This document shows, in pieces, positions 10,274-19,543 of a stretch of DNA of 62,248 nt. The DNA comes from Hyphomicrobiales bacterium. Its GTDB lineage: Bacteria > Pseudomonadota > Alphaproteobacteria > Rhizobiales > Beijerinckiaceae. Position numbers and translations under genes: made by a program. The notes beneath the pieces are model-generated. The model was not told where the DNA came from. It was given only the letters and a program-made list of their open reading frames with translations, and did no database searches. Each line of letters begins with the position of its first letter. The first letter of the stretch is position 1. The stretch lies in assembly GCA_947454055.1 (NCBI GenBank), contig CANGIS010000013.1, positions 1 through 62,248 on the forward strand, read 5' to 3'.

Positions 10274-11182
10274 ATGTCCGCCCTATCTGAAACGGCCCAC
10301 GACCTTGCCCATCGCAAAGCCCGCAGCAAGCGGTGGCGCGGCATCACCTATGTTGCGGTTGCGGCCTTGATGTGGAGCACGGCAGGCATTTGGGTGCGGT
10401 ATCTGACGCTCGATATCTGGACCATTCAAGCCGGCCGCGCGCTGTGCGGTTCGCTCTCGCTATTTGTCTATCTGCTGTTCAGCGAGCGGAGGGCGGTGGC
10501 GTCCTCCTTCGGCACCATCAATCTGGCGGGCTACATCATCGTGCCCATCAACGCACTGGGCATGGCCGCTTATATGATGGCGCTCAATTGGACCACCGTT
10601 GCCGATGTGATGATCGTCTACACCACGCTGCCTTTCGTGGTGGCCCTTGTCGGCTGGGTATGGATGCGCGAACGCGTCAAAATGCGCACCATGTTTGCCA
10701 GTGCCATCGCGCTTTCAGGCGTTACCTTCATGGTCGGCGGCTCGTATCAAACCGGCACGGTGAAGGGGGATTTGGCCGCCTTTGTAATGGTCGTCAGCTT
10801 TGCAGGCCTCGTCATCCTCTCGCGCCGCTACCCGAAAATGTCGATGCCCGCGCATTCGGTATTATCGGGGCTCGTCTGCTTCGCTGTCGCCTGGCCCATG
10901 GCCAATTTCGCCTCGGTGACGCTGAATGATGCGCTTCTGCTGCTGATTTTGGGGTCGATTACCATCGGCGTTGCCAATGTGCTCTATATGCGCGGCGTGG
11001 CCCTTATCCCGCCCGCCGAGGCGGGCTTGATCGGATTACTCGACACCATCATCGCACCAATCTGGGTGTTCTGGATTTTCAATGAACGCCCGGCGGACGG
11101 CGCTTTAATCGGCGGCGTAGTTGTGCTGGCAGCCGTCGTGTTCCAAATTCTGGGCGAAGGCAAAGCTAAGGCGCGCGATTAG
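10274..11182 (+). CDS. EamA/DMT-family membrane transporter
   Basis: A 302-residue inner-membrane protein with two EamA halves, about ten hydrophobic segments in all. The first half begins at [20 protein letters not shown] and holds the ANRV-like helix [20 protein letters not shown]. The second includes [20 protein letters not shown] and AALIGG-type C-terminal helices. The family exports amino acids and metabolites; the substrate is unknown. An AAAGG site lies about 8 nt before the ATG. It is divergent from carnitine dehydrogenase and overlaps the convergent hydratase gene by 4 nt. Its place suggests it may move a betaine-related metabolite, but this is inference. Confidence 0.85.
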   Translation: MSALSETAHDLAHRKARSKRWRGITYVAVAALMWSTAGIWVRYLTLDIWTIQAGRALCGSLSLFVYLLFSERRAVASSFGTINLAGYIIVPINALGMAAYMMALNWTTVADVMIVYTTLPFVVALVGWVWMRERVKMRTMFASAIALSGVTFMVGGSYQTGTVKGDLAAFVMVVSFAGLVILSRRYPKMSMPAHSVLSGLVCFAVAWPMANFASVTLNDALLLLILGSITIGVANVLYMRGVALIPPAEAGLIGLLDTIIAPIWVFWIFNERPADGALIGGVVVLAAVVFQILGEGKAKARD

Positions 11183-11964
11183 CGCCCTTTCCACTCCGGC
11201 TTACGCTTCTCTGAAAACGCCAAAGGCCCTTCAAGCGCATCTTCCGAGCGGATCATCGCGTCATAAGGCGGAATGGCGCCTGATCGCATCAACGCATAGC
11301 CCGCCTTCACCTCCAGCGGCAGCGTCGCCTTGATCACGGCCTTGATGGCTTTGAGCGCCAAAGGTGCGTTGGCCGCCACGGTTTGAGCGAGCGCGCGGGC
11401 TTCCGTCATCAGATCGGCTTTGGCTACCACCTTGTTCACCAGCCCCCACTGCAACGCCTCATCGGCGCCCATACGGCGGGCGGTCATCAGCATTTCCATA
11501 GCAATCGGCAGTGGCAAGCGTTTGGGCAGGCGCAGCACACCACCCGCATCGGCCATAATGCCGAGCGTCACTTCGGTCAGCGCGAATTCCGCCGTATCGG
11601 CCGCCACGATGAGGTCAGCAGCGAGCGCCAGTTCGAACCCGCCCCCGAACGCCAAGCCATTCACCGCCGCAATCACCGGCTTGTCGAGATCCCACAATTC
11701 GGTCAGGCCCGCAAAACCGCCCGGGCCGTGATCGGCATCGACCGCCTCGCCTTCCGCGCCCGCTTTCAAATCCCAACCGGCCGAGAAAAAGCGGCCTTCG
11801 CCGCCTGTGAGAATGGCAACCGACAAAGCCGGATCATCCCGAAATTCGGCAAAGGCCGCATAAAGCGCCTGGCTTGTCGGCACATTGATCGCGTTGGCCT
11901 TTGGCCGATCCAGCGTGATTTCAAAAACCGCACCGTCGCGGCGAGTTGTAACGGGAGACGTCAT
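11179..11964 (-). CDS. Enoyl-CoA hydratase/isomerase, probable crotonobetainyl-CoA hydratase (CaiD-like)
   Basis: A 261-residue crotonase-fold protein. The oxyanion-hole segments are [15 protein letters not shown] and [20 protein letters not shown], and the catalytic-Glu region is [20 protein letters not shown]. The SAGWDLK form and the overall pattern resemble carnitinyl-CoA dehydratases (CaiD), which hydrate crotonobetainyl-CoA to L-carnitinyl-CoA. The gene overlaps the upstream acyl-CoA synthetase by 4 nt (ATGA). Ligase, hydratase and the nearby acyl-CoA dehydrogenase together fit a CoA-linked route from gamma-butyrobetaine to carnitine. Another short-chain enoyl-CoA substrate remains possible. 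Confidence 0.8.
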   Translation of the reverse strand: MTSPVTTRRDGAVFEITLDRPKANAINVPTSQALYAAFAEFRDDPALSVAILTGGEGRFFSAGWDLKAGAEGEAVDADHGPGGFAGLTELWDLDKPVIAAVNGLAFGGGFELALAADLIVAADTAEFALTEVTLGIMADAGGVLRLPKRLPLPIAMEMLMTARRMGADEALQWGLVNKVVAKADLMTEARALAQTVAANAPLALKAIKAVIKATLPLEVKAGYALMRSGAIPPYDAMIRSEDALEGPLAFSEKRKPEWKGR

Positions 11965-14018
11965 TGTGGTGCTCCATCAGCAAGGCGGATCATGGCATCA
12001 ACCGCCACTGCCCCCTGTTCGAGAATGAGAATGGGGTTGGCATCAAGCTCCAGCACATGATCCCGCTCGGCACTGGCATAGGCGGCCACCGCCATAATCG
12101 CGTCAATCGCCGCTGTGCGATCCCCCTTCGCCCGCCCGCGAAAACCCGTAACCAGATGGGCGAGTTTCAGCCCGTCAAAAGCGCGCTCGACTTCCGCACG
12201 ATGGGTGGGCAGCAAAACGGACGCGGCATCTTTTAGGAGCTCAACGAGAATACCGCCTGAGCCAAAGGTCAAAGTGGGGCCAAACAACGGATCGCGCGTC
12301 ACGCCCACAATCATCTCGGCCACAACACCGGTCTGCATCGCCTCCACCAACATCCGATCGGAAAGATGCGCCATCGCTTTTGCCGCCTCGATCACCGATG
12401 CGCGGTCCTTGAGGTTGAGCTTAACCGCCCCCGCCTCCGTTTTATGTGCAATGGTATCGGACACCGCTTTGACGACCACCGGATAGCCGATGGCATCCGC
12501 CGCATCGCCAACGTCTGACACAGCGACAACGCGGCTTTTCGGCACCGTCAACCCATGCTTGGCGAGCAACGCCTTGCCGGTCGGCTCATCGAGCATCCGA
12601 ACCTTGCTTCCAATCACCGCCGCCTTTTGCAAAGGCTGAGCCCTTGGCCGTGCCCGAACCGCGCCGATCTCGGCAGCAATACGGATGGCTTCCATGCACT
12701 CGCTGATCCCCTGCATCGGCGCGATCTGCGACGCGATCATGCGGGCACCCACAGACTCGGGCATGGATTCGGGCAGCGAGGACACCAAAGCCGCTTTGGC
12801 CCCTGTCGCCTGCTGCGCGGCTTCAAAGGCCTGTAATGTCGCGTCCCAACTTGAAGCATCGCAGCGGTCGGCGCGGGGAAAATCGAGCACCAGCAGGTTC
12901 ATGGCATAGCCCGAACCCAGCATCGCCGAAAACGTCGCGGTCGAGGCTTCGAGATTGCCCCAGATATACGTGTGATAATCCAGCGGATTGGCGAGCGGGA
13001 CTTTGGGACCAAGCGCGTCAAACAGTTTGACTTCAGACGCTTTGGGCAGCGGCGGCGTGGGCAAACCCGCGTCAGAGGCAAGATCGGCCACCAACCCCGC
13101 TTCACCGCCCGAGCAGCTCATCGACGATACCGTGTGGCCTGATAGCGGCCCATGCACATGCAGCAATTTCAGCGTTTCGAGAAAGACGGACACATCTTTC
13201 GCACGACCAATGCCAAAACGGGCAAACAGCGCGTCAAACAAAGCATCGGAACCGGCCAGCGACGAGGTATGGGACATCGTCAAAGCGGCGCCCGCCTCCG
13301 AGCGACCCGTCTTGATCGCCACAATCGGCACGCCCTTATCAAGCGCACGCAAGGCTGATTTGGAGAACCGCTCGATATCGTCGAGACCCTCGATATGCAA
13401 GCCGATGGCGGTAACGCGATCATCATCGAGCAGCGTCTCGATCATCTCGCCGAGATCGCCCTTGGCTTTGTTGCCCGCCGAGATCAAATAGGCAATCGGC
13501 AGACTGCGGGCCTGCATTGTCAGGTTCAGCCCGATATTGCCCGATTGCGTCACAATCGCCACGCCGCGGTCAACCGCCAAGCCGCCATGCTGATCGGGCC
13601 AGAGCGCCGCACCATCGAGATAGTTCAACAGACCGTAACAATTCGGGCCCAGCAAAGCGAGATCACCGGAAACCGCCACCAACTGCGCCTGAAGCTCCGC
13701 CCCCTCAGATCCGACTTCGGCAAAGCCCGAGGCGTAACATACCGCCCCGCCCGCCCCCATTTTCGCGAGTGCTGCCACCGCCTCAATGGTCGCTTCGCGC
13801 GGCACGGCGATGAAGGCGGCATCGGGCACGCCCGGCAAGTCGGCAAGCGAGGCAAAGGTTGTGCGACCCGCAATCTCGGGCCGCTTCGGGTTTACCGGCC
13901 AGATCTCGCCCGTAAAGCCGATGCGCTCGCACTGGCGGATCACTTCGGCGGCTTCCCGTCCACCCATCACGACGAGGGAACGGGGCGACAGCAGGCGGGC
14001 AAGATTGGAGCGGCTCAT
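11961..14018 (-). CDS. Acyl-CoA synthetase (NDP-forming; acetate-CoA ligase family)
   Basis: A 685-residue fused alpha/beta protein of the ADP-forming acyl-CoA synthetase family. It starts with a CoA-binding domain ([20 protein letters not shown]), then succinyl-CoA-synthetase-like domains with the phosphohistidine loop [15 protein letters not shown], and ends with an ATP-grasp domain ([20 protein letters not shown] and [10 protein letters not shown]). Starts at 14018 or 14027 are both plausible and neither has a strong ribosome site; a longer reading from 14090 adds a tail without family similarity. It is the upstream partner of the CaiD-like hydratase (4-nt overlap). Inferred role: activating gamma-butyrobetaine, carnitine or a related acid with CoA in place of an AMP-forming CaiC. 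Confidence 0.8.
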   Translation of the reverse strand: MSRSNLARLLSPRSLVVMGGREAAEVIRQCERIGFTGEIWPVNPKRPEIAGRTTFASLADLPGVPDAAFIAVPREATIEAVAALAKMGAGGAVCYASGFAEVGSEGAELQAQLVAVSGDLALLGPNCYGLLNYLDGAALWPDQHGGLAVDRGVAIVTQSGNIGLNLTMQARSLPIAYLISAGNKAKGDLGEMIETLLDDDRVTAIGLHIEGLDDIERFSKSALRALDKGVPIVAIKTGRSEAGAALTMSHTSSLAGSDALFDALFARFGIGRAKDVSVFLETLKLLHVHGPLSGHTVSSMSCSGGEAGLVADLASDAGLPTPPLPKASEVKLFDALGPKVPLANPLDYHTYIWGNLEASTATFSAMLGSGYAMNLLVLDFPRADRCDASSWDATLQAFEAAQQATGAKAALVSSLPESMPESVGARMIASQIAPMQGISECMEAIRIAAEIGAVRARPRAQPLQKAAVIGSKVRMLDEPTGKALLAKHGLTVPKSRVVAVSDVGDAADAIGYPVVVKAVSDTIAHKTEAGAVKLNLKDRASVIEAAKAMAHLSDRMLVEAMQTGVVAEMIVGVTRDPLFGPTLTFGSGGILVELLKDAASVLLPTHRAEVERAFDGLKLAHLVTGFRGRAKGDRTAAIDAIMAVAAYASAERDHVLELDANPILILEQGAVAVDAMIRLADGAPQ

Positions 14019-14208
14019 AAAGGGCATTTCCCGAAAGGACAATGGATCAGACCACCTTACTATCGCCTCGCGCTTTGAAAAGCGATGCATCCGAAGCGAC
14101 GATCATACCGCCACGCGCGACACGCAGCGAGCCTTGCTTGCGCCCATCAAAAACATAACGTAACGTCAATGATCGTTGTCGAAGCAGGGTGATCGATCGT
14201 CAGGACGC

Positions 14209-15102
14209 ATGAAATTACTCGTCGCCATCCCGCATTACTTCAAGCCCAAACCCAATTCCCGCCACTCTTCCACCGACGGCGCGCGGCGAGAGCAACGCGC
14301 GCGAGCCATCAAAGAGGTCATCCTCGCCTATCGCGGCCTGTTCGGCGGAACGTCAAAACTCAACATCAACACGCTTAAACTTGAACCGCATCTTGGGCCG
14401 GATATTGACGTTCAACTCGTTGTTTTGGTGCAGGGCAACGACCACGTCCTCGACACCGAATTCTGCAAAGCCCATCAGGTTTCTATCGTTCAAGTGCAGG
14501 TGTCCGACCCGCGCCTCTTGGGATTTGCCGCACAAAATCTATTGGCGGAGAACCGCTCGCGCTTCGATTATTTTGTGTTCTGTGAAGACGATTTGCGGAT
14601 CCATGACGCGTTATTTTTTCATAAATTGCAATGGTTTAACGCCCAATTCGGTTGGCGGCGCTTGCTTATGCCAAACCGCGTTGAATGGAATGCCAAAATT
14701 CCGACGGTAAAGACCTATATCGATGGCGAGTTACTGCCTCAACACATCCAGCATTTTCTCGATGCGATGCCGGATGAGGTGTTTTTACAAGCGACAGCCT
14801 TTTTGGAGCCGATCATTTTTGAGCAAACCCGCAATCCCCATGCCGGTTTTTACGCCCTTTCCGCTGAACAGCTTCGATATTGGATGCAACAGCCGCATTT
14901 CCGTGACGGCGATATGAGTTTTTTCACCCCGCTCGAAAGTTCAGCCACGCTCGGCGTGATGAAGACCTTTCCAATTTACAAAGCCTATGGACGAGATGCT
15001 GTATTTTTGGAGTTAGAGCATCTCGATGACCGTTATTCGGTTTACGGAATTCCCGCGCCATCAAACGCATCATCATCATCCAAAAACGGACCGCGAGCCT
15101 AA
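14209..15102 (+). CDS. Glycosyltransferase-like protein of unknown specificity
   Basis: A 297-residue protein with a GT-A-like look. The N-terminus MKLLVAIPHYFKP and a central FDYFVFCEDDLRIHDALFFH resemble a nucleotide-sugar glycosyltransferase with an acidic metal-binding motif (CEDD in place of DxD). The rest shows no family I can name. The ATG at 14209 has an AGGA site 5 nt upstream; a TTG 11 codons earlier is less likely. The 3' end overlaps the convergent homocysteine methyltransferase gene by 4 nt. It stands alone among amine-catabolism genes, far from the LPS genes at 58-62 kb, and its A+T content appears somewhat higher than its neighbours. Confidence 0.5.
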   Translation: MKLLVAIPHYFKPKPNSRHSSTDGARREQRARAIKEVILAYRGLFGGTSKLNINTLKLEPHLGPDIDVQLVVLVQGNDHVLDTEFCKAHQVSIVQVQVSDPRLLGFAAQNLLAENRSRFDYFVFCEDDLRIHDALFFHKLQWFNAQFGWRRLLMPNRVEWNAKIPTVKTYIDGELLPQHIQHFLDAMPDEVFLQATAFLEPIIFEQTRNPHAGFYALSAEQLRYWMQQPHFRDGDMSFFTPLESSATLGVMKTFPIYKAYGRDAVFLELEHLDDRYSVYGIPAPSNASSSSKNGPRA

Positions 15103-16040
15103 CGGCTTTGACGAAACTCTTCCGCTGCCCTTACCGCTTCCTCGATATGGGGCAGGCCAAGTCCGCAGCATCCGCCGAGCATCTGCACGCCGGACGCCAG
15201 CCATTGCCGGGCAAACACGCCATATTCATGCGGCGGAATAATATCGACAAAGCGCCAGCCCGGCATTTCGAAATAACCGGAGTCGGGATAGGCCATTAAT
15301 GGGCCACTGAAATGCTGCTTTAATTCTTCCAATGCGGTGCCGATGATCTCGGATCCCGTATGCATCAGGCCCGCAGCATCAATGCCGGTCTTGGGAATGA
15401 GAGAGGCAATATCGCTGATCAGCAAATCGTCGAAATGGTGGAAGCTGACGACTTTGCCCTCTTTGCTCCGCCGCGCGCTCATGCCGAAAAAGACCGGCAG
15501 GCCGGTCGATGTCGCCGCTTCAACCGCGAGTTTCACCCGCGCGGGCTCATACATCATTTCCAGCATGATGAGTTCAGCACCGGCCTTTTTGGCGGTATGC
15601 GCCAGCGCATGAAACGCATCGCTGATTTCTGTCGTAGACGGAATTTTCGCCGGATCAATCACCGCCGTCCCCGCCGACATCGGCACCATATGCGAGAGCG
15701 AAGCGGCCACCACCACTTCGGGCCGTCCCGATTGCGCGCGCGCTTTTAACGCCGCCTCAACCGCACGCTCGATAATTTCTTCCGAGCGATCCGCCAGACC
15801 CGCATCCTTCAGCATCAAACGCGAAGCCGCATAGGTGTTGGACGTCACAATATCCGATCCCGCACGGATATAATCGGAATGAATCTCGGTCAGGATATGA
15901 TCGTTTTCAAGCGTTGCCGGACCGCACCAACCGGCAGGATCCATCGGCGCGCCCCGCCGTTCAAGCTCGGTGCCGGTCGCCCCATCGAGAACGATGATAT
16001 CGCCGTCTGCAAGACGCTGCTTCAGTTTGGCATAGGCCAT
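15099..16040 (-). CDS. Homocysteine S-methyltransferase family protein (betaine-homocysteine type?)
   Basis: A 313-residue (beta/alpha)8 zinc methyltransferase that would move a methyl group to homocysteine. Visible parts are IIVLDGATGTELERRG, GSDIVTSNTYAASRLMLKDA and the C-terminal zinc pair in MLGGCCGLGLPHI (C291 and C292). The usual first zinc ligand in the GxNC loop appears to be His instead: the segment reads DAAGLMHTGSE (H227). The ATG at 16040 is chosen with GAGG upstream; a 39-codon in-frame extension overlaps the upstream gene and looks non-coding. It follows the acyl-CoA dehydrogenase by 20 bp. A role using glycine betaine or a related donor is inferred from the neighbours. Confidence 0.75.
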   Translation of the reverse strand: MAYAKLKQRLADGDIIVLDGATGTELERRGAPMDPAGWCGPATLENDHILTEIHSDYIRAGSDIVTSNTYAASRLMLKDAGLADRSEEIIERAVEAALKARAQSGRPEVVVAASLSHMVPMSAGTAVIDPAKIPSTTEISDAFHALAHTAKKAGAELIMLEMMYEPARVKLAVEAATSTGLPVFFGMSARRSKEGKVVSFHHFDDLLISDIASLIPKTGIDAAGLMHTGSEIIGTALEELKQHFSGPLMAYPDSGYFEMPGWRFVDIIPPHEYGVFARQWLASGVQMLGGCCGLGLPHIEEAVRAAEEFRQSR

Positions 16041-16060
16041 CAGAGGATCCTCAAAAAGGG

Positions 16061-17224
16061 TTACGCGCCGCGCGGACGCAGCAACGCGCGGGAAATAATA
16101 TGACGCTGAATTTCGCTCGTCCCATCCCAGATGCGCTCGACACGGGCATCGCGCCACCAGCGCTCGATTTTCAACGAGGACATCAAACCCATGCCGCCAT
16201 AAATCTGGATCGCTTTATCGGTCACGCGTGCCAGGGTTTCAGAGGCAAAGAGTTTCGCCATCGCGAAATCGGTGTCGGTCGACGTGCCCTTATCGAGCTT
16301 GTCGGCAGCCGCGAGCGTCAGCAAATCCGATGCCTCGATCTCGGTCAGCATATCGGCCAATTGAAACGACACGCCCTGAAACTTGCCGATCACTTCGCCA
16401 AATTGCTTGCGTTGCGACGCCCAGTCGAGCGCCGATTCCAGCACGCGGCGCGAACGGCCCACGCTGGTGGCAGCAACAGTCAGCCGCGTGGCGCCAAGCC
16501 ATTCGCCCATCAATTCAAAGCCCTTATGCTCCTCGCCGAGCAACTGGCTCTCGTGCACCACGCAATCGTCAAAGAACAATTCGCACTGGTGATAGCCCTT
16601 GTGCGACACGCAATGCGGCCCGCGCCGCATCGTGAAACCGGGCGTGCCCATATCCACCAGAAACGCGCTGATCTTGGCCTTCTTGCCTTTCGACGTTTCC
16701 TCGACGCCGGTCGCTGCCATCAAGATCACAAAATCGGATTTATCGGCATGACTGATGAAATGCTTCGAGCCATTGATGACATAGGTGTCACCCTTCTTTT
16801 CGGCCTTCGTTTTCATCGAGCGAACATCGGATCCTGCACCCGGCTCGGTCATCGCCAGACAATCATGCCGCAAGCCTTTGATCGAGGGAATGAGATAGCG
16901 CTCGATCTGATCCCCCTTGCAGCCCTGCAAAATATTCGACGGCCGCGCGATGCACATCTGCAAGCCATACGACGCCCGACCAAGCTCGCGCTCCAGCAAG
17001 GTCAGCGAGAGATTATCCAATCCACCGCCACCATATTGCTCCGGCATATTGGCGGCATAAAGCCCGAGCTCGATCGATTTTTTCTGGATGTCGGCAGCCA
17101 GATCCGCCGGCACATCATCGATTTCCTCGACCAGATCCTCATGCGGATACAGCTCGTTCTCCACAAAAGCGCGGACGGTATCAACGAGCATGCCCTGTTC
17201 TTCGGAAATCGGAAACCCGCTCAT
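16061..17224 (-). CDS. Acyl-CoA dehydrogenase, probable gamma-butyrobetainyl-CoA dehydrogenase
   Basis: A 387-residue FAD flavoprotein. The acyl-CoA dehydrogenase signatures are CLAMTEPGAGSDVRSMKTKA and the C-terminal QIYGGMGLMSSLKIERWWRD then RIWDGTSEIQRHIISR. A helical N-terminal domain (EEQGMLVDTVRAFVENELYP) and the FAD-binding middle are complete. Overlaps of 4 nt with the upstream thioesterase gene (ATGA) and a 20-bp gap to the homocysteine methyltransferase place it in one operon with the beta-keto acid cleavage enzyme. By analogy with CaiA-type enzymes it would oxidise gamma-butyrobetainyl-CoA to crotonobetainyl-CoA and pass electrons to ETF. Substrate is inferred from context. Confidence 0.85.
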   Translation of the reverse strand: MSGFPISEEQGMLVDTVRAFVENELYPHEDLVEEIDDVPADLAADIQKKSIELGLYAANMPEQYGGGGLDNLSLTLLERELGRASYGLQMCIARPSNILQGCKGDQIERYLIPSIKGLRHDCLAMTEPGAGSDVRSMKTKAEKKGDTYVINGSKHFISHADKSDFVILMAATGVEETSKGKKAKISAFLVDMGTPGFTMRRGPHCVSHKGYHQCELFFDDCVVHESQLLGEEHKGFELMGEWLGATRLTVAATSVGRSRRVLESALDWASQRKQFGEVIGKFQGVSFQLADMLTEIEASDLLTLAAADKLDKGTSTDTDFAMAKLFASETLARVTDKAIQIYGGMGLMSSLKIERWWRDARVERIWDGTSEIQRHIISRALLRPRGA

Positions 17225-17784
17225 GATGCTGAACCTTCTTTACGCTTGATGCCCAAAACCGTGCCCACCGTTTTAGGCTTGGGCAGAACAGCATGGGCCT
17301 TGAGAATGGCCGAAAGGCGATGAAACAGATCAGGCGGTAGGGGCGAAGATTTCCCCGCCTTCATATCGACATGCATCAGCAATTGTTCACCGGTCGCTAA
17401 CAGGTCGCCCGTCGCCTCATCATGCACTTCGTGAAAAATATGCAGTCTTTTGGCGTCGAGATCGAGCAAGCTGAGCGAAAAGCTCAACCGGTCGCCTTCC
17501 GAGCATTCGCGGTAATTATGGATACGCGTCTCGATCGTGTAGAGCGACGAGCCGCTCGCCCGATACGCCTCGTCAATACCGAAATAGCGGAAAAACGCAT
17601 CGGAATGATCGCCCATCACAAGCAGATAAACACTCTCGCTCATATGGCCGTTATAATCGGTCCATTCCGGCTTGACCGTGCAGGAATGGAGCTTCAACGG
17701 CGCAGGAACCGGCGCCGTCTCATCCCAACCCTTGAAGGGGATGCCTTCATAGGGCGCGATAATGCGTTTAACGTCAGTGGTCAT
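17221..17784 (-). CDS. Thioesterase family protein, probable betainyl-CoA or carnitinyl-CoA thioesterase
   Basis: A 187-residue hot-dog thioesterase. The catalytic strand is WTDYNGHMSESVYLLVMGDH, followed by TIETRIHNYRECSEGDR and LDAKRLHIFHEVHD, the same pattern as the 158-residue relative at 8606-9082 but with an N-terminal extension of about 35 residues. The ATG at 17784 lies 4 bp after the stop of the beta-keto acid cleavage enzyme. It overlaps the acyl-CoA dehydrogenase by 4 nt. Release of glycine betaine from the betainyl-CoA made by the upstream gene is the simplest role; carnitinyl-CoA hydrolysis is the alternative. Confidence 0.75.
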   Translation of the reverse strand: MTTDVKRIIAPYEGIPFKGWDETAPVPAPLKLHSCTVKPEWTDYNGHMSESVYLLVMGDHSDAFFRYFGIDEAYRASGSSLYTIETRIHNYRECSEGDRLSFSLSLLDLDAKRLHIFHEVHDEATGDLLATGEQLLMHVDMKAGKSSPLPPDLFHRLSAILKAHAVLPKPKTVGTVLGIKRKEGSAS

Positions 17785-17788
17785 CCGA

Positions 17789-18670
17789 TCAACGCTGCTT
17801 CTTGAGGCCAAGCTTGACGCGGGCCTCCGCTGGCGTCAGCGCACGGCCACCCATACGCTCAACGATTTCCTTGGCGCGGGTGACGAGCGAACCATTCGTC
17901 GCATAAACACCCTTATCGAGCCAGATATTGTCTTCCAAACCAACGCGGACATTGCCGCCAAGCAGCACGGCTTGGGCCACAAACGCCATCTGGTTGCGGC
18001 CAATGGCAAAGCCGGCCCAGTTGCACTCCGGTGGCAAATGATTGCGCATCGCAAGCATCGCCTCGGTCGTTGCTTCCGCGCCCCATGGAATACCGAGGCA
18101 AAGCTGGAACAAAGGCGGGTTGTCAATCAGGCCTTCCGCCATCAATTGCTTGGCGAGCCAGATATGGCCCAGTTCAAACGCCTCGATCTCGGGCTTCACG
18201 CCGCAAGCTTGGATACGCTTGGCCATATCGCGCAACAGATCAGCGGTGGCCAGAAACGCGCCATTGCCGAAATTGAGCGAGCCGCAATCCAGCGTGCAGA
18301 TTTCCGGCAGCAGCTCTTCGACATGGGCCACGCGCTCGGCGGCATCGGCGAGGTCGGAGCCAGGGCCGGGAATACCGGGGTTTTTCGGGTCATAGGCGTA
18401 ATCGCCACCCATACCGGCGGTCAGATTGATGACAACATCGACACCCGATTCGCGGATCAGCTTCACGGCTTCGCGGTAATGGGCAATCTCGCGCCCTGCT
18501 TTGCCGGTCTCGATATTGCGGACATGGAGATGGGCAATCGCCGCACCTGCCTGCGCTGCCTCAATTGCCGCGTCCGCTATCTGACGAGGCGTCACAGGAA
18601 TGGCCGGATGCTTGCCGACGGTGTCGCCCGCGCCCGTGACCGCGCAGCTGATGATGACTTCATTGTTCAT
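17789..18670 (-). CDS. Beta-keto acid cleavage enzyme (DUF849), probable 3-dehydrocarnitine:acetyl-CoA transferase-type
   Basis: A 293-residue zinc TIM-barrel enzyme of the BKACE (DUF849) family. These enzymes react a beta-keto acid with acetyl-CoA to give acetoacetate and a new CoA ester; with 3-dehydrocarnitine the products are acetoacetate and betainyl-CoA. Visible features are [20 protein letters not shown] at the start, the zinc His pair in [14 protein letters not shown], and [17 protein letters not shown] near the end. The start at 18670 fits the family length; about 100 upstream codons in frame look non-coding. The first gene of the operon with a thioesterase, an acyl-CoA dehydrogenase and a methyltransferase, it is the strongest marker of carnitine breakdown here after the dehydrogenase. 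Confidence 0.85.
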   Translation of the reverse strand: MNNEVIISCAVTGAGDTVGKHPAIPVTPRQIADAAIEAAQAGAAIAHLHVRNIETGKAGREIAHYREAVKLIRESGVDVVINLTAGMGGDYAYDPKNPGIPGPGSDLADAAERVAHVEELLPEICTLDCGSLNFGNGAFLATADLLRDMAKRIQACGVKPEIEAFELGHIWLAKQLMAEGLIDNPPLFQLCLGIPWGAEATTEAMLAMRNHLPPECNWAGFAIGRNQMAFVAQAVLLGGNVRVGLEDNIWLDKGVYATNGSLVTRAKEIVERMGGRALTPAEARVKLGLKKQR

Positions 18671-18824
18671 TGGTTTTTCCCATCCTTTGCAGGCATCTTC
18701 ACAAAATCTGATCCGATGATACGGTTTTAATCGCCGCTGTCGATTGGCTTTGGCCGACCCTCCCGCGTCTTTATGCGACGGGTCAAGATGAATTGGCGTC
18801 ATTTTAGGGAAAGGGAGAGCAAAA

Positions 18825-19043
18825 ATGAGCCTGACCACGCAAGAAAAAATAGGCCGCGACCGCCCTGTCACCTGCGAGCGCTGCGGCACCCCCTTCACCT
18901 GCACGCTGGGCGGGCCATGCTGGTGCTCGGGCGAGGATTTCAAACTCCCGCTGCCACCCCAAGGCGACATCAGCGATTGTCTGTGCCCGTCCTGTTTGAA
19001 GGTCTATGCGGCCGAATTGCGGGCGAAGGGCAAGGGGCCTTAG
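18825..19043 (+). CDS. Cysteine-rich CWC family protein
   Basis: A 72-residue protein rich in Cys: [18 protein letters not shown] then [11 protein letters not shown]. The CxxC pairs and the CWC trio are the mark of the small Cys_rich_CWC family (PF14375), probably metal-binding, of unknown function. A GGGAGAG ribosome site lies just before the ATG. It is divergent from the beta-keto acid cleavage enzyme across about 150 bp and is followed by a small regulator gene. Nothing links it to amine metabolism. Confidence 0.75.
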   Translation: MSLTTQEKIGRDRPVTCERCGTPFTCTLGGPCWCSGEDFKLPLPPQGDISDCLCPSCLKVYAAELRAKGKGP

Positions 19044-19087
19044 GCGCCGAACCGTCTCATTAAAATAGCATTTAGGAATTTATTTAT

Positions 19088-19100
19088 TAGCATTACGCTA
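19088..19100. promoter_or_regulatory. Short palindrome upstream of the XRE regulator (possible operator)
   Basis: TAGC-N5-GCTA forms a perfect 4+4 inverted repeat about 70 bp before the regulator's ATG in an A+T-rich stretch. The 12-nt string around it (GCATTACGCTAG) recurs at 19515-19526 inside the 3' end of the same gene. Autoregulation by the XRE protein is a guess. Confidence 0.25.
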
Positions 19101-19168
19101 GTGATGAAAGGAGCAAACGAGGGCAGATTACGGCACGCAAAAAGCCCTCAATCGAAGAGAGAACCTCA

Positions 19169-19543
19169 ATGAACCAGCAGATCATCACCACGCCCAAGGG
19201 CGAACGTATGGTTGTCCTGCCCGAGGCCGAATATGTGCGCCTGTTGGAAGCTCTCGAGGATATCGAAGACCGAAACGCCGTTCGCCAGTTCAAAGAGCGC
19301 CTTGCTGCAGGCGAAGAGGAACTTTCGCCTGCGGCCATGGTCGATGCGATTTTGGAGGGCGAAAGCCGTGTCCGCGTCTGGCGCGAGCACCGCGGCCTTA
19401 CCGCCGCAGCGCTGGCAAAAGCAGCAGGCATTGCCTCGCCCTATCTCTCCCAAATCGAAACGGGCAAGCGGGAAGGAACGGTTGAAACCTATCGCAAATT
19501 GGCGATTGCCTTGGGCATTACGCTAGACGATTTACTAGGCTGA
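19169..19543 (+). CDS. XRE-family helix-turn-helix regulator (antitoxin-like)
   Basis: A 124-residue DNA-binding protein. The N-terminal half (about residues 1-60) is acidic and resembles Phd/YefM-like or DUF-type antitoxin N-termini; the C-terminal half is a Cro/C1 helix-turn-helix (WREHRGLTAAALAKAAGIAS then YLSQIETGKREGT). No toxin-like gene lies directly upstream or downstream, so it looks like an orphan antitoxin or plain regulator. Its TGA abuts the convergent stop of the ABC ATPase gene with no space. The target is unknown. Confidence 0.75.
   Translation: MNQQIITTPKGERMVVLPEAEYVRLLEALEDIEDRNAVRQFKERLAAGEEELSPAAMVDAILEGESRVRVWREHRGLTAAALAKAAGIASPYLSQIETGKREGTVETYRKLAIALGITLDDLLG

Noticed and set aside
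18671-18970. 100-codon N-terminal extension of the beta-keto acid cleavage enzyme
   Set aside because: The family starts at the conserved [14 protein letters not shown] segment; upstream codons overlap the divergent promoter and the start of the CWC gene.
19169-19543. Complete toxin-antitoxin system around the XRE gene
   Set aside because: No toxin-like frame is adjacent: the CWC protein lies upstream and a convergent ABC ATPase downstream.
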